In this document: positions 16,811-26,753 of the stretch, piece by piece
Layout of the letters: each line of letters begins with the position of its first letter
How positions within the stretch are numbered: position 1 is the first letter of the stretch
NCBI RefSeq assembly: GCF_019038595.1
Contig: NZ_JAHOPF010000007.1
Coordinates: forward strand, 1 to 64,000
Length of the DNA: 64,000 bases
Direction of reading: 5' to 3'
DNA from: Kaistella soli
Lineage (GTDB): Bacteria > Bacteroidota > Bacteroidia > Flavobacteriales > Weeksellaceae
Notes under the pieces: generated by a model
Told to the model about the DNA's origin: nothing
Seen by the model: only the letters and a program-made list of their open reading frames with translations
Database searches by the model: none
Made by a program: the position numbers and the translations under genes

Positions 16811-17491
16811 TTATTTCTGAAGCTTATTAAGTAAGATTTCCGCCACCTTTTCAGATGAAGCCGGATTTTGGCCGGTAATCAGCAGACCGTCTTCCAGAGC
16901 ATAAGGTTCGAAATCGCCTGCTTTCGAATAAATTCCTCCTTTTTCTTTCAGCATATTTTCAACGAGAAACGGAACCACGTCGGTGAGTTTCACAAGCTCT
17001 TCTTCCGTGTTAGTAAATCCGGTCACTTTTTTACCTTTTACCAGTGGCTCTCCCTCAGCATCATTCACATTTTTCAATACTCCCGGAGCATGGCATACAA
17101 AAGCTACAGGTTTTTCCATAGCGTAAAAACTTTCGATCAGCTTCGCTGAATCTTTGCTTTCAGCCAAATCCCAAAGTGGCCCGTGACCTCCCGGATAAAA
17201 TACCGCGTCATAGTCCTCCGCTTTTACTTCGGACAAAGGATGCGTTTTACCGAGTTTTTCCTGCAGTGCGTTATCAGCCTTGAAACGGATGGTGGCTTCA
17301 GTCTGGTTTTCCGGTTTATCACTGCTGGGATCAATGGGAGGCTGTCCTCCAGCAGGAGAAGCCAGGGTTACTTCTACCCCTTTATCCGTGAGATAGTAAT
17401 AGGGACTTGCAAACTCTTCGATCCAGAAACCGGTTTTCTCACCGGTATTTCCCAGTTTGTCATGGGAAGTTAATACAAACAGTACGTTCAT
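16811..17491 (-). CDS. DJ-1/PfpI family protein (Hsp31-like)
   Basis: Class-I amidotransferase-like fold protein, a likely glyoxalase III/deglycase-type or stress chaperone of the DJ-1/PfpI superfamily. Nucleophile C133 lies in FVCHAPGVL, followed by H134; the partner Glu is E25 in GFWIEEFASPYY; YPGGHGPLWDL is the conserved loop. Full length at 226 residues, cytoplasmic. Stands alone; the 269 bases upstream hold no clear consensus promoter. Confidence 0.88.
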   Translation of the reverse strand: MNVLFVLTSHDKLGNTGEKTGFWIEEFASPYYYLTDKGVEVTLASPAGGQPPIDPSSDKPENQTEATIRFKADNALQEKLGKTHPLSEVKAEDYDAVFYPGGHGPLWDLAESKDSAKLIESFYAMEKPVAFVCHAPGVLKNVNDAEGEPLVKGKKVTGFTNTEEELVKLTDVVPFLVENMLKEKGGIYSKAGDFEPYALEDGLLITGQNPASSEKVAEILLNKLQK

Positions 17492-17760
17492 TGCTTTTGT
17501 TTTTTTGGTTACTTTAGTCAGTAAAGAATGCAGGATATTTCATCCGTAACAAAGGTGAAATCGCAACATTTTTACTGCTGTTTCACGTCAATATCTGTTC
17601 CAATCTGTCAGGAGCATGATCGAAGATATAAATAGCGGCAATAGCATGACCGGCATCTTACCTCTTAAAAAATTAAGCAAATCTCAAATACTTTCCACGC
17701 ATTTGATAGCGACCTATTCGCAGCATGGATGATCTGTAGGACTAAAGACGTTATATTTTC

Positions 17761-18510
17761 CTACTTCAGATATTTCGCCAAAGGATGTTTCTGGCGCTTC
17801 AGTTCTTCAATAAAAAGTTTTGAAATTTCGTTGGCACCGAGTTCGGAAAGATGGGTATTGTCATCTTTTCCTTCAGGATAATAAGGAATTTCGCCTGGCT
17901 GGTAATGGAGGTGCAGCTTTTTAGAACCTTCCACTCCATAAGCGGTTTCGAGGTTTTCAGTCAGGTACTGCATATCGAAAAACGGCACTTTCATTTCATT
18001 GGCTACCATTCGGGCTACCAGAGTATAATTTCCATGCGCATCCAGCAGCACGCCTTCCTTATTGAACTTTCTTCTCGCTATGGAAGAAAAAAGAATGGGA
18101 ACCGCCCCTTTGGCTCTGGCTTCTTCAATATACCGGATTAAATTATAGCGGTAAGCCGTCTGGGGATTCGTATAACGCTCCGGATCGGTATCTTTACTGT
18201 CATTGTGCCCAAACTGTATAAACAGATAATCGCCGGGTTTTAAAGCTTCCAGAACAGGTTTCCAGTTGCCGCGCTCTCTGAAGCTTTTGGTGCTTCTTCC
18301 GTTAACGGCGTAATTCTTAATCTCAACCTGATCATTGAAATACTGTGGCAGAACCTGAACCCAGCCTCTTTCCGGATTTTTGTCGGGATCGGGCTTAATG
18401 GCCATGGTGGAATCGCCAATCGTATGAACTATAATTTTTTTATGAATATTGTTGGCCTTACAGCCCACTAAAAAGAACGCGGAAAGGAGGATTAATTTAT
18501 AGATTTTCAT
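17761..18510 (-). CDS. Rhamnogalacturonan acetylesterase-like lipoprotein (CE12, SGNH)
   Basis: Removes acetyl groups from pectin, by similarity to CE12 enzymes. Lipoprotein signal ending FFLVGC (C17). SGNH blocks: block I HTIGDST with S34, block II NYAVNGRSTKSF, block III FIQFGHNDSKD, block V DDNTHLSELGA with the Asp/His pair. 249 residues, usual length. It is the last gene of a five-gene pectin operon and overlaps the upstream PL10-CE8 gene by 14 bases, implying translational coupling. Confidence 0.92.
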   Translation of the reverse strand: MKIYKLILLSAFFLVGCKANNIHKKIIVHTIGDSTMAIKPDPDKNPERGWVQVLPQYFNDQVEIKNYAVNGRSTKSFRERGNWKPVLEALKPGDYLFIQFGHNDSKDTDPERYTNPQTAYRYNLIRYIEEARAKGAVPILFSSIARRKFNKEGVLLDAHGNYTLVARMVANEMKVPFFDMQYLTENLETAYGVEGSKKLHLHYQPGEIPYYPEGKDDNTHLSELGANEISKLFIEELKRQKHPLAKYLK

Positions 18511-20464
18511 ACCAGTTGCTGTTGATTTCGGTTTTTAAAATATTCTGTTTGGTGTATTTTTTTTCTTCTTTTCGGGAAAGCTGATGAGCCCATTTCACTC
18601 TCAAATCTGGTTTTGCTCCTTTCCCTGAATTGCTGAATTCCGCGAAGAAAGCGTTTTCTTCTGCTTCTTTTTTATTCCAGTTGTGCCAACCTTCAGTCGC
18701 GGTGGCTGCAGGTAATTCACTGTTTAAAAATACTGATTTTGCAAAACTGCGCCACGGTCTTCCCAGATAAATTTTGCTCACTTCTTCAGCTGCCGTCAGT
18801 CTGCAGTTATTAAAAACAAAACCAAACCTGCTGCCCTGAGGCGTGGAAGGTGCGGTGATGTAGGAATCTTTTTTGCTGTGCAGGACGCAGTTTTCAAAAT
18901 AAGCAGTTGCGCCTCCGAAAATATAGTCGGTGGTACCTTCCACATAGGAATCTTTAATATAAATTTTTCCTTCATTTCCAAGGTAAAGCGTATCCTGGTT
19001 GCCGGTCAGGCTGCAGTTGACCACCGCTACCCTGTCTGAAGTAATGCTCAGTGCAACGGCTTGTCCTACGTCACCTGCAGTATTCCTGATGGTGAGGTTT
19101 TCAAGGACAATGTCATTCGCTTCAACACTGAAAGTGGAGGTGAAAAATGTACTGTTTCTGCCCCGGTCTGCTTTATCAAAATAATCATCAAAAGTAATGA
19201 CGGTAGCATCACGGTCCTCTCCGATGATTGTAATATTCGTATTCCACTGCCGGATCTTTACTTTTTGATGGTACGTTCCCTTTTTAATGAACAGGGTAAT
19301 TCTTTCGTCGGGAAAAGATCTGCATTGATCAACAGCGTGCTGAATGCTTTCGAAATCCCCTGAACCATCTTTAGAAACGACATAATAATTTTTATCGGGA
19401 ATGGTTTTAACGAATTTCTTTTTCCATTGATCATATTTTTTAAGCACTTCAGCAGGTTCGTAAGTATACCAGGCATAACCGTTTCTGCGCTCAAAACCGA
19501 TGTCATCATACGAGCTTTTCCTGATTCCGTCCCGGTCCGAAACAAAAATCCGGTTGGTTTCGAGGTCATAAAATCTTCCCCAAATTGGCGGTGCCGTACC
19601 GTCAGCGATCAGTTTTTTATCTCCTGAAACTATTGCTTCTTTAAAACCTGTGACCTTATTCTGCTTAAACCATTTCACCGCATGTTCCACGGCATTAATG
19701 ACTTCAGCTGAAGGTTTTTCCAAAGACATCAGAAGCAAAACCAGTGTTGCAGATTCCTTCCCGCTGAGCGACGGAAATTCATAAGCCCGCGCTTTGGCTG
19801 GAAACAGGCTGAATTCGTCATGCTGCGCACACCAGATTGTAAGTTTTCCATTCTGTTTGTACTGGGTTTTTAGGATGATTTCAATACCTTTTGAAAAAGA
19901 ATATTCGATTTTTGACATCGTTTCTGACGGGATTTTCACAGGAAAGGTCTCCCTTTCATCCATGATTTTTTTTAACAGAAAAAGCACATTGGCCATCGCA
20001 TCATCATTATAGGTAATATGCGAACTGTAATTGTTCTGTAAGGGATAAAACTGAGGCCAGCCGCCGTTTTCGTACTGTGCTTCCAGAAGAAAACCCAGGC
20101 CTTTCAGAAAAGCAGCGCAGTAGGATTCGTTGGGGTGATACCGGTAGACATTCGCCAGAAAAGTAAGCTCCTGAACGGTCGCATTATTGTCAATCGTCGT
20201 TTCCTTCAGGTTGTTTTTGGACGCTGTAATCTCCTTTTTTTCCTGCGCAGAAAGTACTTTCTGCATGGCAATATTCTTTCCCCAGCCTCCGTTTGACTTT
20301 TGATACAGCAGAACATTCTCTGCAATGCGTACAGCTTCTTCAGAGGCAAGGAAAGCAGCGTCTTTAGAAAATGCTGTTTTACTCCACTTTTTTTCTAGAG
20401 ACTGCGCGTTCAGATGGTGCAGACTCAATATCAGAAGAAATAGTAAGGTGATCCGGTTTTTCAT
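18497..20464 (-). CDS. Pectate lyase PL10 - pectin methylesterase CE8 fusion
   Basis: Bifunctional secreted enzyme: the CE8 part demethylates homogalacturonan and the PL10 part cleaves the resulting polygalacturonate. Signal peptide MKNRITLLFLLILSLHHLNA. PL10 spans about residues 40-345 (QKSNGGWGKNIAM, TTIDNNATVQEL, YENGGWPQFYPL, ITYNDDAMANVL). CE8 spans about 355-620 (SKDGSGDFESIQHAV, GNQDTLYLG, TTDYIFGGA with catalytic Asp, LGRPWR). A short basic tail follows CE8. It starts three bases after GH105 ends in the same operon. No T9SS tail, so likely periplasmic. Confidence 0.93.
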   Translation of the reverse strand: MKNRITLLFLLILSLHHLNAQSLEKKWSKTAFSKDAAFLASEEAVRIAENVLLYQKSNGGWGKNIAMQKVLSAQEKKEITASKNNLKETTIDNNATVQELTFLANVYRYHPNESYCAAFLKGLGFLLEAQYENGGWPQFYPLQNNYSSHITYNDDAMANVLFLLKKIMDERETFPVKIPSETMSKIEYSFSKGIEIILKTQYKQNGKLTIWCAQHDEFSLFPAKARAYEFPSLSGKESATLVLLLMSLEKPSAEVINAVEHAVKWFKQNKVTGFKEAIVSGDKKLIADGTAPPIWGRFYDLETNRIFVSDRDGIRKSSYDDIGFERRNGYAWYTYEPAEVLKKYDQWKKKFVKTIPDKNYYVVSKDGSGDFESIQHAVDQCRSFPDERITLFIKKGTYHQKVKIRQWNTNITIIGEDRDATVITFDDYFDKADRGRNSTFFTSTFSVEANDIVLENLTIRNTAGDVGQAVALSITSDRVAVVNCSLTGNQDTLYLGNEGKIYIKDSYVEGTTDYIFGGATAYFENCVLHSKKDSYITAPSTPQGSRFGFVFNNCRLTAAEEVSKIYLGRPWRSFAKSVFLNSELPAATATEGWHNWNKKEAEENAFFAEFSNSGKGAKPDLRVKWAHQLSRKEEKKYTKQNILKTEINSNWYENL

Positions 20465-20467
20465 CGG

Positions 20468-21679
20468 TTATCGGTCAAGTTGCAGAGCGGCCAGAATAAA
20501 CGGTCCGGTACCTTTCGGATCGTTGTCTTTCTTTTTCTCATTGACATAATATTCGTATGAACCGTCTCTGTATGGTTTTCCGCCCAATCCCGCCACCGCA
20601 CAAACCTGGGTAAGGGTAACATAACCTTCCGGCGAAACGGTAATCAGGTTTTTAACCAGTCCGTCAAATGCTTTATTCGCAGCCGCTTTATAGGTTTTCG
20701 GCAGATAGCCCTTATTGGCGCCTTTGGCGAGCGCATACGCAAACATTGATGAACCTGAGGCTTCCAGATAATTGCCTTCACGTGTGCCCTGATCGGTTAC
20801 CTGATACCAAAGCCCTGTAGCATCCTGATATTTTACGATCGCTTTAGAAAGATCATTTAAATAAGAAATCAGTTCCGCTCTTTTTGGATGGTCTTTTGGA
20901 AAATAGTCAAGGACATCCACTAAAGCCATGGCGTACCAGCCCATCGATCTCGACCAGAAGTTTGGAGAATTTCCTGTCTTTTGATCTGCCCAGGGCATTT
21001 CGCGGCTTTCGTCCCAGCCGTGGAACAGCAAACCTGTCTTAGGGTCAACCATATTTTTCTGCACCAGCTCGAACTGCAAGGCCACATCATCCAGTTTATT
21101 ACCGTTTTCGAAGGTTGAATTGTATCTGGCGTAAAACGGAGAGCCCATATAAAGTCCGTCGAGCCACATCTGGTTCGGATAAATTTTCTTGTGCCAGAAA
21201 CCGCCTTCAGAAGTTCTGGGCTGGGTATCAAGCTGCGAACGTAAAGTTTTTAAAGCTGTAAGATAACGGTTGTCTTTGGTTTTAGCATATAAATCGAACA
21301 GATGATGACCGGCAATAATCATATCGATATTATAACTCGAGAATTTGTAGCTTGGGATATTTCCCTTCGCATCAATAGTGGCGTCTGCATAGCCTTTCAC
21401 ATAATTAAAATACGCGGGGTTTTTGGTTTTTGCATAGAGTTCCTCAAAACCTATCATGACCAACCCGTGAACATAGTCCCATTTAGGCTCGGTTTTGTCA
21501 TCGAGCATATAGGCTTCAGGATATTTTTTCATTAAAGTAAGCGCCATTCTTTCTGACCATTTTTTATCCGCAGGAACTTCCATACCGTTAACTGCAGTTT
21601 TGGAAATGGTTTTACATCCTGTCAGAACCAGAGCTCCAAAGAGAACCAGAGAAATACTTTTTATTGAAAATGAAATCAT
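20468..21679 (-). CDS. GH105 unsaturated galacturonyl hydrolase lipoprotein
   Basis: Releases 4,5-unsaturated galacturonate from the non-reducing end of pectin oligosaccharides made by lyases (YteR/YesR family). Lipobox VLTGC (C22). The (alpha/alpha)6 barrel shows WLDGLYMGSPFYARY with the catalytic Asp, HGWDESREMPWAD, FWSRSMGWYAMALVD and EASGSSMFAYALAKG. 403 residues including signal. Its product feeds kdgF and kduI in the sugar acid operon. Third gene of the operon, 5 bases after the DUF4861 gene. Confidence 0.93.
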   Translation of the reverse strand: MISFSIKSISLVLFGALVLTGCKTISKTAVNGMEVPADKKWSERMALTLMKKYPEAYMLDDKTEPKWDYVHGLVMIGFEELYAKTKNPAYFNYVKGYADATIDAKGNIPSYKFSSYNIDMIIAGHHLFDLYAKTKDNRYLTALKTLRSQLDTQPRTSEGGFWHKKIYPNQMWLDGLYMGSPFYARYNSTFENGNKLDDVALQFELVQKNMVDPKTGLLFHGWDESREMPWADQKTGNSPNFWSRSMGWYAMALVDVLDYFPKDHPKRAELISYLNDLSKAIVKYQDATGLWYQVTDQGTREGNYLEASGSSMFAYALAKGANKGYLPKTYKAAANKAFDGLVKNLITVSPEGYVTLTQVCAVAGLGGKPYRDGSYEYYVNEKKKDNDPKGTGPFILAALQLDR

Positions 21680-21684
21680 AAGCT

Positions 21685-22662
21685 TTACTTTAATTCGTTG
21701 GAGGTATTTAATTTCGCAAGGTTTTCATCCAGATACTTCAGGAATTCCGCTTCGGTTTTGATGCCGTTCGGTTCTTTTTCCCATGCGCCCAGAAAATAGA
21801 AAGTCACCTTTTCTGTTGTGGGTTTAAACTGAACTAAATGATCAGTTGCCCCTTCAAAAACTTTCTCCGCATCACTGGTTTTATAGAATACAGCCATCCC
21901 CAGGTTATCATTGAACAGCGTCTGTTTTCCGTAGGTTGCAATATACGCCCATTTCCCGTTACCACTGGTTTTTCTGATGGAAGGCAGTTTGTAAAGATTT
22001 ACAATTCCGGTAACAATTCCGTTAAGCGCTCTGCTGCTCTGTATCGTGTGTCTGGTATAACGCTGATCGGGGGAAGCCGTAAGTTCGGAACTCAGATCGG
22101 TGGTTTCTCCGTTGGTTTCCCAGCCTTTATAATTCACAAAAACTTTGGAGTTTGCTTTGGAATTCTCTACCCTGGCGGTGGTATTTTCCACTTTATTGAA
22201 ATGCTGAACTTCATTGTCCACAACCCTTCCGATGGAACCGATGCCAAGTCCTTTTCCTACTTTAAGAATATCGGCACCCCAGTCGCTCATTTCGTGATAG
22301 GAATCAAATCCGTCCTGTCCTACGCCCTGAAGCACCATCTCTTCGGTGAGTTTTCCGTAGATATCAATGGCATTTCGCCAGTCCAGATACAGACGGTACC
22401 CTATTTTATTACTTTCCCAGCCCGGCCCTTCGTAACGGATATAGTAAGAATGATCGGTATGGCTTGACGGCAGGGTTAAATTCTGAACATTTTTAAAAGT
22501 GCCGCCTTCATATTTTTTGCCTTTCCATTCGCCGCCTTCTTTTACTGAAAGTTCAGCATAAGTTTTAGCATTTTGGGAAGCCAGTGAAGTTGGTTTGGCC
22601 GCATTACAGTTCAGCAGTAAAGAAAGCACCGGGATGGCCAGAATGGGGTGTATAGATTTCAT
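21685..22662 (-). CDS. DUF4861 family lipoprotein
   Basis: Lipoprotein signal (MKSIHPILAIPVLSLLLNC) followed by a beta-rich domain of about 300 residues typical of DUF4861 (YIRYEGPGWESNKIGYRLYL, EMSDWGADILKVGKGLGIG, FYFLGAWE). DUF4861 proteins recur in uronic-acid polysaccharide loci, and one member, as I recall, was described as an ulvan lyase (PL40); activity on pectin is inference. The conserved W-G-x-D-[IL]-L segment is intact. Its place between an esterase and GH105 fits a side activity on pectin. Confidence 0.8.
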   Translation of the reverse strand: MKSIHPILAIPVLSLLLNCNAAKPTSLASQNAKTYAELSVKEGGEWKGKKYEGGTFKNVQNLTLPSSHTDHSYYIRYEGPGWESNKIGYRLYLDWRNAIDIYGKLTEEMVLQGVGQDGFDSYHEMSDWGADILKVGKGLGIGSIGRVVDNEVQHFNKVENTTARVENSKANSKVFVNYKGWETNGETTDLSSELTASPDQRYTRHTIQSSRALNGIVTGIVNLYKLPSIRKTSGNGKWAYIATYGKQTLFNDNLGMAVFYKTSDAEKVFEGATDHLVQFKPTTEKVTFYFLGAWEKEPNGIKTEAEFLKYLDENLAKLNTSNELK

Positions 22663-22691
22663 ATTATTTTTTTTATGATTAAATTTTAAAA

Positions 22692-23585
22692 TTATGGTTT
22701 GAACTGCTTATTCAGAAATTGCGTCACATATTTTACCGTCGGTTCAAACCAGGGATTGAACATCCAGAACGTATGCGGCGAATTTTCTATTTTTTCAGAA
22801 CGGGAATAGATGGAATATCGATTTAAGACTTCAGTCATATCTGTTCTGCCTGCCTGAAACCTTTCGTACTGACTGTTGATGAACAGCACCGGAACAGAAT
22901 TTCTGTCCACGTGACATAGCGGCGAAGCATCACTCCAGATCTCCGGTTTTTCCTGATAAGTTCCGCCAAGCCATTCAGCGGCCAAAGTTCCTTCCTTTGA
23001 CTGCGGATGACTGAATGCCAGAATTCCGTCGATATCGATGACAGCGCTCACCTGCCCCGAATATTTAGTCCCGGTCAAAGCTGCCATCTGCCCTCCCGAA
23101 GAAGTTCCCAGTACCGCAATTTTATAAGCATCAATATTAAACCTCGCTGCATTTGACTTTAAAAAACGGATCGCGTTCAGTACATCATCAATCCCTGCCG
23201 GATATTTTGCTTCCCCTGAAAGCCTGTACTCCACCGCAAAACATTGATATCCCTGCGAGGCAATACTTTGCGCGAGAGGCATCATCATTTCTTTATCTCC
23301 GGATTTCCATCCTCCGCCGTGAATAAGGATAACGGCGGGTTTCTTTCCTGCTGACTGATGAAGATAACCGTCCAGAAGAAGTTTTCTATCTCCTAAACTA
23401 TGATAGGGAATATCTTTAATCTCTTTTACATCAGCAGAAACTGGAGCTTTCGCCAGAGCAACCGACGGAAATTTCTTCAGCACTTTCTGCAGCTCCGATT
23501 CATTGGTGAAGGAGAGGTCTTTCTGGATTTGCGCAAAACCCAGAGAAAAGGAAATGAGAAAAACAACTGACACAAACAGTTTCAT
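22692..23585 (-). CDS. Secreted alpha/beta-hydrolase esterase of the pectin operon
   Basis: Start set at MKLFVSVVFLISFSLGFA (23585), giving a clean signal peptide. The fold is that of acetyl-xylan-esterase/BD-FAE-like hydrolases: oxyanion motif HGGGWKSGDKE, nucleophile in GTSSGGQMAA, acid near VLFINSQYERF, final His in NSPHTFWMF. Likely a pectin acetyl- or feruloyl-esterase. It is first in the five-gene operon 23585-17761 and is controlled by the operator at 23637-23650. Confidence 0.87.
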   Translation of the reverse strand: MKLFVSVVFLISFSLGFAQIQKDLSFTNESELQKVLKKFPSVALAKAPVSADVKEIKDIPYHSLGDRKLLLDGYLHQSAGKKPAVILIHGGGWKSGDKEMMMPLAQSIASQGYQCFAVEYRLSGEAKYPAGIDDVLNAIRFLKSNAARFNIDAYKIAVLGTSSGGQMAALTGTKYSGQVSAVIDIDGILAFSHPQSKEGTLAAEWLGGTYQEKPEIWSDASPLCHVDRNSVPVLFINSQYERFQAGRTDMTEVLNRYSIYSRSEKIENSPHTFWMFNPWFEPTVKYVTQFLNKQFKP

Positions 23586-23636
23586 AAAACACACAAATTG
23601 GGCGGTCCTGATGTTGAGAAAATTGCCAAATAAATT

Positions 23637-23658
23637 AGCAATCGATTACACAAATATA
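23637..23658 (-). promoter_or_regulatory. LacI-type operator plus -7 box, esterase-CE12 operon
   Basis: On the minus strand TATATTTG (23651-23658) is directly followed by TGTAATCGATTGCT (23637-23650), a 12/14 match to TGTAATCGATTACA. An operator at this place would cover the transcription start. Confidence 0.8.
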
Positions 23659-23849
23659 TAACTTTTATTGACGTATTGAACTTAAAAACAGATTTAAACG
23701 CAGATTTCGAAGGTTAAAATAATGTTAAATTCAACTCACAAAATAAGTTTCCTAACACGCGAATCCATTCAAAAACCCTTTTAATATTACATTTTTAATG
23801 ACAATAATCAGAAATATTAATTATTTCTTGCGCATATTAATATTTCATA

Positions 23850-23871
23850 TAACTTTGTGTAATCCATTACA
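23850..23871 (+). promoter_or_regulatory. LacI-type operator plus -7 box, PL1 gene
   Basis: TAACTTTG (23850-23857) is directly followed by TGTAATCCATTACA (23858-23871), one centre base off the perfect palindrome. It drives the PL1 gene at 23905. The rest of the 319-base intergenic region is AT-rich spacer between the two divergent promoters. Confidence 0.8.
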
Positions 23872-23904
23872 TAAATTATAATTATTAAACAAATTTATTG
23901 AATT

Positions 23905-26397
23905 ATGACTAAATTTTTATCCATCCTGAGTTGGCTGTTTACCGCAGTGCTGATCAGCGCACAGGGAGTAAACATCACTGCAGAAGCCGGTTCGCTGGAA
24001 AGCGCCTACGTAAAATGGGATCCGGTAAGCGATGCAGACAGCTATAATGTATATTATTCCGGTGCCGGAATTACCGACCGCAAAATTGACACCCAGCTGA
24101 TCAGAAGTTACGGGACTTATTTCCGTGCAGATCTGCCGGGACTTGCAGCAGGCAATTATACCATTAAAGTAGCTCCGGTAAAAGCAGGCACAGAAGGCAC
24201 AGCCTCCGTATCCAATACGGTAACTGTTCTTGCACACGACCGTAACGGCTTTGCCCACGAAGGCGGAAGAATACCGGGAGCGTACAATATGGACGGTACC
24301 CTGAAAAGCAACGCCGTGGTCATTTATATTACTCAGAATACCAAAAACACCGTATCGATGAATGTTACGGGCGCTACTGCAAACCCGTGTGTAGGTCTGC
24401 AGACGATTCTGGACGGATTCAAAAAAGGAAAAGACAACCGTCCTTTGGCGGTAAGACTGATTGGAAACATCACCGATCCGAGCTACCTTCTGAGCGGCGA
24501 CTTGGTGATCGAAAATAATAACTTCGCCGCAGGTTCCATTACCCTTGAAGGAATTGGAGACGATGCTTACGCCAACGGATGGGGAGTACGGATCAAGAAT
24601 GCCTCAAATATTGAAGTCCGTAATTTAGGATTTATGCTGACTGACGCTGCCGAAGGTGACAATGTTGGTTTGCAGCAGTCCAACGATCATGTTTGGGTTC
24701 ATAACAATGATATGTTTTACGGAAAAGCAGGCGGTGATGCCGATCAGGTAAAAGGAGACGGCGCCCTGGATGTAAAAAAATCAACGTTTGTAACGCTGTC
24801 TTACAACCACTTTTGGGACAGCGGAAAAGCCAACCTTTTGGGATTAAGCGAAGGAACTACGGCAGGTCTTTATGTGACTTACCACCACAACTGGTACGAT
24901 CATTCAGATTCAAGACATCCGAGAGTAAGATACTATTCCGCGCACGTGTATAACAATTATTTTGACGGAAATTCTAAATATGGTGCAGGATCTACAATGG
25001 GTTCTTCCCTCTTTCTTGAAGGAAATTTTTTCAGAAACTGTAAATATCCGATGCTGATCTCCATGCAGGGAACTGATACCTTCACCGGTCCCGGAACTTT
25101 CTCCAGCGAAAACGGCGGCATCATTAAAGCATTTAACAATACAATGAGCGGGCAAAACCGTTTTATTGCTTATGATGCAGTGAATTACCCTGTAGAATTT
25201 GACGCATATGTGGCCAGTTCACGAGGTGAAACGGTTGCCAATACGGTAAAAGCAAAAAAAGGTGCAGGGGTTTATAATAATTTTGATACCGATGCTGCTT
25301 TATATGTGAAAAATTTGGTGGTTGATGAACCCGAAGCAGCAAAAACCAAAGTAATGCAGTATGCCGGACGCGTTGACGGCGGAGACATGAAATGGACTTT
25401 CACCGCTGCGGATGATACTTCCTACGACATCAATGCAGGTTTAAAAGCAATGCTCGTTAATTACACCAGTCCTATGGTTTATGTTCAGGGAGAAACTCCG
25501 GTGGTAGTCAGCACCCAGACGCTTGATATCCCTGCAAATAATGACCAGACTGTCGCTGCAGGAAGCCCAATTGAAAACATGGTATTTACCTGGGGCGGAA
25601 CTGCCACAGATGTAACCGTTGACGGTTTACCGGCTTCAGGACTGACATTCGTTAAAAATATTGCAGCAAAAACAGTAACGGTTACCGGTACACCGACTAC
25701 AGATGTTTCATTTACTTTGACAACGTCAGGATCCTCAGGAACGCCTGTATCTGGATCAGGAAATGTAGCTTTGGGCGAGCCTTCAGCTGAAACCACATTT
25801 ATACATAATTTTACAACTGACGGAAAAGTAAGCACTTACTACACAATCTCAGGAAATATGAATTCAACCGACGGATCGACAAATTATGACGGCAATACGC
25901 TTACGAAAAGGCTGAAAATTGAAACCGCGACCTTCATCAATTATACCACAGCAAAAACCTCAACCCTGACACTGGTTTTTGATCCGGCATTTGCAGGTAA
26001 AATTAAGCTTAACGGGACAACTTATACCGTACCGGCCGGAGCAAACGGTGTGATCAGCATTCCTAATGTACCAGCCGGAGCCAATGCGATCCTGAAAGGA
26101 GACACCGCGAATCTGTTTTATATTAAAACGGTTTATGACACTCAGGTTCTGGCTGCCGGTGAGCAGAACAGAAAGAATCAGCTGACCGTTTATCCTAACC
26201 CGACAGTGGACAAAGTATTAATCCAGTCTGCCGAAGAAGTACAGAATATCAGTATCTTCAGTGCAAACGGAAGTTTGGTGAGAACTGTTACTGGCAATAT
26301 AAAATCAGTGGATCTGCAGCATCTGAATGCGGGAATCTATCTGATGAAAATCACTACAAAATCCGGAAGCACCACCCAGAAGATTATTAAAAAGTAA
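23905..26397 (+). CDS. Pectate lyase PL1, multidomain, T9SS-secreted
   Basis: Cleaves polygalacturonate outside the cell by beta-elimination. Order: signal peptide (1-20), FN3-like domain (about 22-112), PL1 beta-helix (about 125-480) with VKGDGALDVKKSTFVTLSYN, GTTAGLYVTYHHNWYDHSDS and RHPRVR (catalytic Arg region), Ig-like domain (about 535-625), a CBM-like module ending NLFYIKTVYD (about 630-750), and T9SS sorting domain (LTVYPNPTVDKVLIQSAE ... TQKIIKK). 830 residues. Transcribed alone, divergent from the esterase operon, with an operator at its promoter. Confidence 0.93.
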   Translation: MTKFLSILSWLFTAVLISAQGVNITAEAGSLESAYVKWDPVSDADSYNVYYSGAGITDRKIDTQLIRSYGTYFRADLPGLAAGNYTIKVAPVKAGTEGTASVSNTVTVLAHDRNGFAHEGGRIPGAYNMDGTLKSNAVVIYITQNTKNTVSMNVTGATANPCVGLQTILDGFKKGKDNRPLAVRLIGNITDPSYLLSGDLVIENNNFAAGSITLEGIGDDAYANGWGVRIKNASNIEVRNLGFMLTDAAEGDNVGLQQSNDHVWVHNNDMFYGKAGGDADQVKGDGALDVKKSTFVTLSYNHFWDSGKANLLGLSEGTTAGLYVTYHHNWYDHSDSRHPRVRYYSAHVYNNYFDGNSKYGAGSTMGSSLFLEGNFFRNCKYPMLISMQGTDTFTGPGTFSSENGGIIKAFNNTMSGQNRFIAYDAVNYPVEFDAYVASSRGETVANTVKAKKGAGVYNNFDTDAALYVKNLVVDEPEAAKTKVMQYAGRVDGGDMKWTFTAADDTSYDINAGLKAMLVNYTSPMVYVQGETPVVVSTQTLDIPANNDQTVAAGSPIENMVFTWGGTATDVTVDGLPASGLTFVKNIAAKTVTVTGTPTTDVSFTLTTSGSSGTPVSGSGNVALGEPSAETTFIHNFTTDGKVSTYYTISGNMNSTDGSTNYDGNTLTKRLKIETATFINYTTAKTSTLTLVFDPAFAGKIKLNGTTYTVPAGANGVISIPNVPAGANAILKGDTANLFYIKTVYDTQVLAAGEQNRKNQLTVYPNPTVDKVLIQSAEEVQNISIFSANGSLVRTVTGNIKSVDLQHLNAGIYLMKITTKSGSTTQKIIKK

Positions 26398-26421
26398 ATT
26401 TCTGACTGACCGGATTTATAT

Positions 26422-26450
26422 AACCTTCTCCTTTTGGGGAAGGTTTTTTT
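26422..26450 (+). terminator. Terminator of PL1 gene
   Basis: AACCTTC (26422-26428) pairs with GAAGGTT (26439-26445), followed by T7. The next 300 bases to about 26755 carry no feature I can recognise; they are AT-rich non-coding sequence between convergent genes. Confidence 0.9.
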
Positions 26451-26753
26451 GTGAATCATTCCGACTGGTTCAAGACCAAAAATCAGTTAATGAAACATTT
26501 TAGAATCGACCCTAACACCTTTAACTGTTATGAATAACGTTTAAAGCGATTCAGATAACCGATGTGTTACGGTAAAAAGACGCATCAAAAGCTACTTCCT
26601 GATTCAGAAACACTATGCGGAATAAAAGGTCTTTTTTGTTGTTTTAAACCATCCGCAACAGGAAAAGATATTAAATCCATACCATTATTTTCTACTCAAT
26701 AATCACGGAACACAAAACTTCAAAAGGAGAAAGGTATTTCTAAATAGACTTGC

